Below are positions 6,798 through 9,605 of a stretch of DNA of 9,605 bases, piece after piece. Where the stretch lies: NCBI GenBank assembly GCA_023433965.1, contig JAEYTQ010000410.1:1-9605 (forward strand), given 5' to 3'. A model generated the notes under the pieces. The model saw only the letters and a program-made list of their open reading frames with translations, was not told the DNA's origin and ran no database searches. The stretch's first letter is position 1. The number at the start of each line of letters is the position of its first letter. A program made the translations under genes and the position numbers. This stretch comes from Pseudomonadota bacterium. Its GTDB lineage: Bacteria > Pseudomonadota > Alphaproteobacteria > Rhizobiales > Xanthobacteraceae.

Positions 6798-8844
6798 CGC
6801 CGTCGGTGCACTCGCCGTTCAGATAGGGATCGGCCGGCCGGAAGAATCGGCTGAAGCCGGGCCTGTCTACAGCGCTCCTTTGTGTCACGACGACGACCTT
6901 TCCGGCCGGCATTTCGCCGCATTCCCTGTTGGTCCTGGCAAAGAATTTGCGCTGGGGCGGGCCGGGCTTGATCCGCATTCGCGTGCCCGGAACCATTCTT
7001 GCCACCAGCAGGTCTGCAATATCCAGCAACCGCGCGTAACCCGGCTCACTCTTCGGCAATCCCTCGCCACCCGGCGGCATCAGCTTCTCCGCGCCCAATC
7101 CGCGCAGGCGCGTGCGCAGCTTGCCGGCATCGGGGTCCCCGGGATAGATCCAGCCGTCCTGCGACAGCATGAAACGGAGCACGGCTCCGTCCTTCTCTGC
7201 CTCCGACTGGCCCGGCTTCAAGCCGAAATCGGAATGGCAGCCGACGCAGTGCCTCTCGACCAGGCCCTTGCGCAGCGTGGTGAGCCGCGCGCTGTTCTGC
7301 GCGTCCCGGGCGACAAAGGCGGCGAGCTGCTCGATCATTGCCTGGCTGCGCGCATCGCACGGCAGCGGCGCCGGCGCTTGCCCCGCCGCGCGATCGATGC
7401 GGATCACGGTCTTGTTCTTGTCCTCGACCAGCCAGATCGCGCCGTCCTCCGCCACCGTCATGCCGACGGGCGCACCTTGCGGCCGCGCGCCATTGACGCG
7501 GTGCCAGCCGGCAATCAGCTCCTCGAACGGGGCGGCGGCGACCTCGCCGGCATCGGTCTGGAAGCTGCGCGTCGGATCGGCCGCGCAACTGACGTGATAG
7601 CTCACCGGGGCGGGAGCAGGTTTGGGGAAGCCGCGATCGTCGACGTCATAGACGAGCAGCCGGCTTCCGGTCGGCCGATAGCCGTGCAGGCCGACCAAGA
7701 GCTTGCCTTCCAGCTCGGGGAACTTCGAGCCGTGATAATACAGCATCGCGAGCGGTGCGCCGTGCGGCGGCAGCAGCGAAAACGGTGCCTTGTAGAGCGC
7801 GTTGACCGTGCAGAGCGACTTGTAGACCCCGGATTGCAGCACGCGCTTGAACTCGGGACTCGGCGTCGACAGGTCGTAGCAATAGGGCCAGCCATAGTGC
7901 CTGCCCTGCTCGATCGCGTTGATCTCCTCGTTCGGCTTGAAGATGTCGGGCAGATCGCGGCCGTTCTCGCCCTGCAGGAAGGCGTAGCCGGCATCCGGAA
8001 ACTTCGGGTGCAGCGCCAGCGCCATCGAATTGCGCAGGCCGCGCGCATAGACGGTGTGCGGCGGGTCGAGATCGCCGGGCTTCAAGGCCGGAAACACACC
8101 GCCTGCCGGCGGCGTAAACAGCCAGATCGAGGCCAGCGCCGACGGGCCCTCGGCCGCCGCGCAGGGTTTCGTGATCGGCGCCGGCGTCACGCAGTCGTCG
8201 CTGTGCGAGCCGACATTGACGAACAGCCGGCCGCTCCGGTCGAACACAAACTGCTTGAGCGGATGTGCGCTCTCGTCGAGACTCGTACCATCCGGCAGCG
8301 TGATCCGCCGCCCGGGCATGTGACGGATGATGGTCTCGACCGTGCCGCGTGGATCGTCCGCGAGCGGATCGAACCGGAAGATCGTCTCCGCGGTCGAGGC
8401 ATAGAGCGTCCCGTCCGGGCCGATGACGAGGCCGAACGGATATTCGAGGCCCGTCAGCAGCTCCTTGACGCGTTGCCCCTGCGCAGCGCGCGGATCGAGC
8501 AGCAGCAGTCGGCCATCGGTGCGGCCCCAGCCGCCCATGTCGGCGACCACGAACAGGTCACGGCCCGGCACCTGGACGATCGAACGGGGGAATTTGAGGC
8601 GATCCTCGTCGCTGGCGACGAGCCCGGCGCAAAATCCCGCCCTCATGTCGATCTGGATTCTGGGAAAGGCGAGATCGCCGCTGCCGCAAATGGCCGTGCC
8701 GATCGCATAGCCGCTCTTCCTGATCGGCTCGGACCAGGCCAGCGCAAAACCCGGCAGCGCGGCGGCCAGAAAAACTGCGACGACCGCCGCCCGCAAGCGC
8801 GGATCCCGCCGTTCGCGCTCGAATGTGAACTGGTTCACGCCCAT
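6754..8844 (-). CDS. PQQ-dependent-type sugar (sorbosone) dehydrogenase with C-terminal cytochrome c motif
   Basis: Predicted periplasmic quinoprotein oxidising a sugar or aldose and passing electrons to its own heme. The start chosen is ATG 8844, preceded by AAGG six bases away. It gives a basic n-region (RERRDPRLR type), hydrophobic core and ALA cut at about residue 36. An upstream ATG at 8877 would add 11 residues. Residues about 40-510 form a beta-propeller with glucose/sorbosone dehydrogenase signatures: GGWGRTDGRLLLLD, NVGSHSDD (210-217), YARGLRNSMALALHP (266-280) and EEINAIEQGRHYGWPYC (306-322). Heme c motif CVGCH is at residues 533-537 (codons 7248-7234), with LMPPGG downstream offering a candidate axial Met. 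Several Cys pairs suggest disulfides. A tail of about 70 residues after the heme domain is unassigned. Co-factor use is inferred from the family. It overlaps the lactonase-like gene, which may take its lactone product. Confidence 0.88.
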   Translation of the reverse strand: MGVNQFTFERERRDPRLRAAVVAVFLAAALPGFALAWSEPIRKSGYAIGTAICGSGDLAFPRIQIDMRAGFCAGLVASDEDRLKFPRSIVQVPGRDLFVVADMGGWGRTDGRLLLLDPRAAQGQRVKELLTGLEYPFGLVIGPDGTLYASTAETIFRFDPLADDPRGTVETIIRHMPGRRITLPDGTSLDESAHPLKQFVFDRSGRLFVNVGSHSDDCVTPAPITKPCAAAEGPSALASIWLFTPPAGGVFPALKPGDLDPPHTVYARGLRNSMALALHPKFPDAGYAFLQGENGRDLPDIFKPNEEINAIEQGRHYGWPYCYDLSTPSPEFKRVLQSGVYKSLCTVNALYKAPFSLLPPHGAPLAMLYYHGSKFPELEGKLLVGLHGYRPTGSRLLVYDVDDRGFPKPAPAPVSYHVSCAADPTRSFQTDAGEVAAAPFEELIAGWHRVNGARPQGAPVGMTVAEDGAIWLVEDKNKTVIRIDRAAGQAPAPLPCDARSQAMIEQLAAFVARDAQNSARLTTLRKGLVERHCVGCHSDFGLKPGQSEAEKDGAVLRFMLSQDGWIYPGDPDAGKLRTRLRGLGAEKLMPPGGEGLPKSEPGYARLLDIADLLVARMVPGTRMRIKPGPPQRKFFARTNRECGEMPAGKVVVVTQRSAVDRPGFSRFFRPADPYLNGECTDGDGYFIRQEFLVPVQ

Positions 8845-8948
8845 CCCCGACCTTGTTCCAGGGCACCGCGGCGCCATTCAGCCATCACCCCCCTGTGATA
8901 AAACCAGTGACGGCCTTGGCGGCGACCAATCTCCGTAAATTCCCTTAC

Positions 8949-8961
8949 CGGGTTCAACCCG
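8949..8961. repeat. Perfect palindrome CGGGTT-C-AACCCG in the intergenic region
   Basis: Six-base arms are exact inverted repeats around one C, lying between the divergent dehydrogenase gene (start 8844) and the DUF6894-type gene (start 9029). It could be an operator. The arms are too close for a stable hairpin loop. The rest of the 184-base gap has a few A+T-rich patches (near 8898-8903 and 8936-8943) but no promoter I would defend on either strand. Confidence 0.35.
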
Positions 8962-9028
8962 AATGTTTCGCGAATGCCTCGGGTGGTATCGGTTTGCCGT
9001 TCCCAATCGCTCCCAATAGGAGACGCAT

Positions 9029-9262
9029 ATGGTCCAGGTCTATTTTCACTGCTCGAACACCGAGGGCACGCTGATCGACCGCTCCGGCGTCGCCGTGTCC
9101 AACCTCACCGAGGCCCGCGACCGTGCCGCCCAGATCATGCAGTCGATGATCCTGACGCCGAGCAACGAAGACTGGCGCGATTGGGTGATCCATGTCAGCG
9201 GCGACGACGGCGAGGAGATTTTCGATCTCCCCTTCACCGCGATGCTCGGCAAGCCGCATTGA
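9029..9262 (+). CDS. DUF6894-type small protein, function unknown
   Basis: 77 residues with no signal peptide or membrane segment. The pattern VYFHC near the N-terminus, a D-x-x-G turn (LIDRSGVAV), a helix starting at LTEARDRAAQIM, then DWVIHVSGDDGEEIFDLPF fits the short DUF6894 proteins that occur in many copies in Bradyrhizobium and relatives. The family call rests on pattern recognition alone. The start is ATG 9029, with AGGAG (9018-9022) six bases upstream, a clear binding site. The nearest in-frame alternative has no such support. A 58-residue gene begins nine bases after its stop, suggesting a two-gene transcript. The role is unknown. Confidence 0.85.
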   Translation: MVQVYFHCSNTEGTLIDRSGVAVSNLTEARDRAAQIMQSMILTPSNEDWRDWVIHVSGDDGEEIFDLPFTAMLGKPH

Positions 9263-9271
9263 GATGATGTC

Positions 9272-9448
9272 ATGCTGCTCGCTTCCTTGAGCCTGCTGCG
9301 CCAGCCCCTGAGCTTCGTCGCAACCAAATGGCAGACGCTGATCCGCGTCGCGGGCAATCCCTATCGCCCCGAGTTGCACTACATGCGCGGCCCCGGCCCG
9401 AAATGGCGCGCCAAATATCAGGCCAGCCGGCTGGACCGCATACGCTGA
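9272..9448 (+). CDS. Small basic protein, 58 aa, function unknown
   Basis: Starts at ATG 9272, nine bases after the stop of the DUF6894-type gene, with a weak GAGA-type binding site overlapping that stop. Translation is probably coupled. The protein starts with a moderately hydrophobic stretch (MLLASLSLLRQPLSFVA) and then becomes polar and strongly basic: NPYRPELHYMRGPGPKWRAK followed by an Arg-rich end. The hydrophobic part is too short and interrupted by Arg and Pro to be called a membrane segment with confidence. Evidence for coding is position, a start directly after the previous gene, sensible residue composition (W, Y, H conserved-looking motifs) and codon use like its neighbours. I do not recognise a family. 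A non-coding 3' region is the alternative. Confidence 0.6.
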   Translation: MLLASLSLLRQPLSFVATKWQTLIRVAGNPYRPELHYMRGPGPKWRAKYQASRLDRIR

Positions 9449-9488
9449 GCGCCGAGACTTCGCCGCCTTCCCTGACAGACCGTCTCTC

Positions 9489-9520
9489 CCCGGTCGTCAA
9501 GCCCGGGCATGACGACTGGG
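9489..9520. terminator. 11-bp stem hairpin, CCCGGG-loop, between converging genes
   Basis: CCCGGTCGTCA (9489-9499) pairs with TGACGACTGGG (9510-9520) along all 11 positions, one of them a G-U pair in + strand RNA, with a ten-base loop holding CCCGGG. It lies between the + strand 58-residue gene (ends 9448) and the - strand crotonase-family gene (ends 9539), where a two-way terminator would sit. The sequence resembles the dispersed CCCGGGCATGACGA-like intergenic elements I associate with Bradyrhizobium. No T run flanks it. Confidence 0.55.
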
Positions 9521-9538
9521 AAAGAAGCGTGTCCAGCC

Positions 9539-9605
9539 TCATCTCCCCGTAAACCTCGGCTTGCGCTTCTCGATGAAGGCGTTGCGGCCTTCGATGGCGT
9601 CCGCG
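9539..9605 (-). CDS. Enoyl-CoA hydratase / crotonase-family protein, last 21 codons only (partial)
   Basis: Reading the - strand from the window edge gives ADAIEGRNAFIEKRKPRFTGR and then a TGA (9541-9539). The pattern EG-x-x-AF-x-EKR-x-P-x-F-x-GR is the usual C-terminal end of enoyl-CoA hydratases, the crotonase superfamily that adds water across, or otherwise processes, acyl-CoA double bonds in fatty acid or aromatic acid breakdown. The active-site part lies outside the window, so the exact reaction cannot be given. Related enzymes such as methylglutaconyl-CoA hydratase share this end. Confidence 0.75.
   Translation of the reverse strand, partial: ADAIEGRNAFIEKRKPRFTGR

Noticed and set aside
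6487..8898. 803-codon open frame on the + strand opposite the dehydrogenase and lactonase-like genes
   Set aside because: It is antisense to two well-recognised proteins, has a low-complexity Arg/Ala/Val/Gly-rich translation with no domain, and no binding site. This is a typical GC-rich shadow frame.
8949..8961. GGTTCAA resembling the T-loop of a tRNA
   Set aside because: The flanking bases do not form acceptor, D or anticodon arms. The match is only part of a short palindrome.
9001..9020. Direct repeat TCCCAAT-CGC-TCCCAAT just before the DUF6894-type gene
   Set aside because: Two seven-base copies only, next to the ribosome binding site; too short to separate from chance.

Overview
The window is GC-rich and densely coded, with the codon use and gene content of an alphaproteobacterium. 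Bradyrhizobium or a close relative in the Nitrobacteraceae is most likely. The pointers are a small DUF6894-type protein, a paired PQQ-type dehydrogenase with cytochrome c and SMP-30 lactonase, and a CCCGGG-centred intergenic hairpin of the kind common in Bradyrhizobium. The genus is inferred from these features and not proven.

Left part (1-4664, + strand): the 3' end of a nonribosomal peptide synthetase with the order end-of-C, A, T, C, stopping on a terminal condensation domain with no thioesterase or reductase. Next come a 56-residue lysine-rich protein behind an A+T-richer leader, and a complete Sfp-type phosphopantetheinyl transferase. The transferase can supply the 4'-phosphopantetheine arm needed by the synthetase carrier domain, so this looks like the end of a biosynthetic cluster whose main body lies upstream. 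The adenylation domain lacks the aspartate that normally binds the substrate alpha-amino group (Val instead, codon 811-813). This is the most unusual coding feature of the window.

Middle part (4714-8844, - strand): a PQQ-dependent-type sugar (sorbosone) dehydrogenase with a C-terminal cytochrome c motif overlaps a secreted SMP-30/gluconolactonase-family protein by 44 bases. The pair suggests periplasmic oxidation of a sugar to a lactone followed by lactone hydrolysis. Downstream on the same strand, after 116 bases, is a class II histone-deacetylase-like / acetylpolyamine amidohydrolase-like zinc enzyme with its own strong ribosome binding site. It converges with the transferase gene at a perfect palindrome overlapping the transferase stop codon.

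Right part (8845-9605): an intergenic region with a short perfect palindrome, a DUF6894-type 77-residue protein, a closely linked 58-residue basic protein, an intergenic hairpin probably acting as a two-way terminator, and on the - strand the last 21 codons of an enoyl-CoA hydratase/crotonase-family gene running off the window.

I see no rRNA, tRNA, insertion sequence, CRISPR array or clear prophage. No wholly new system is evident. The best leads are the altered adenylation pocket with a terminal condensation domain, the small lysine-rich protein between synthetase and transferase, and the altered substrate rim of the deacetylase-like enzyme.
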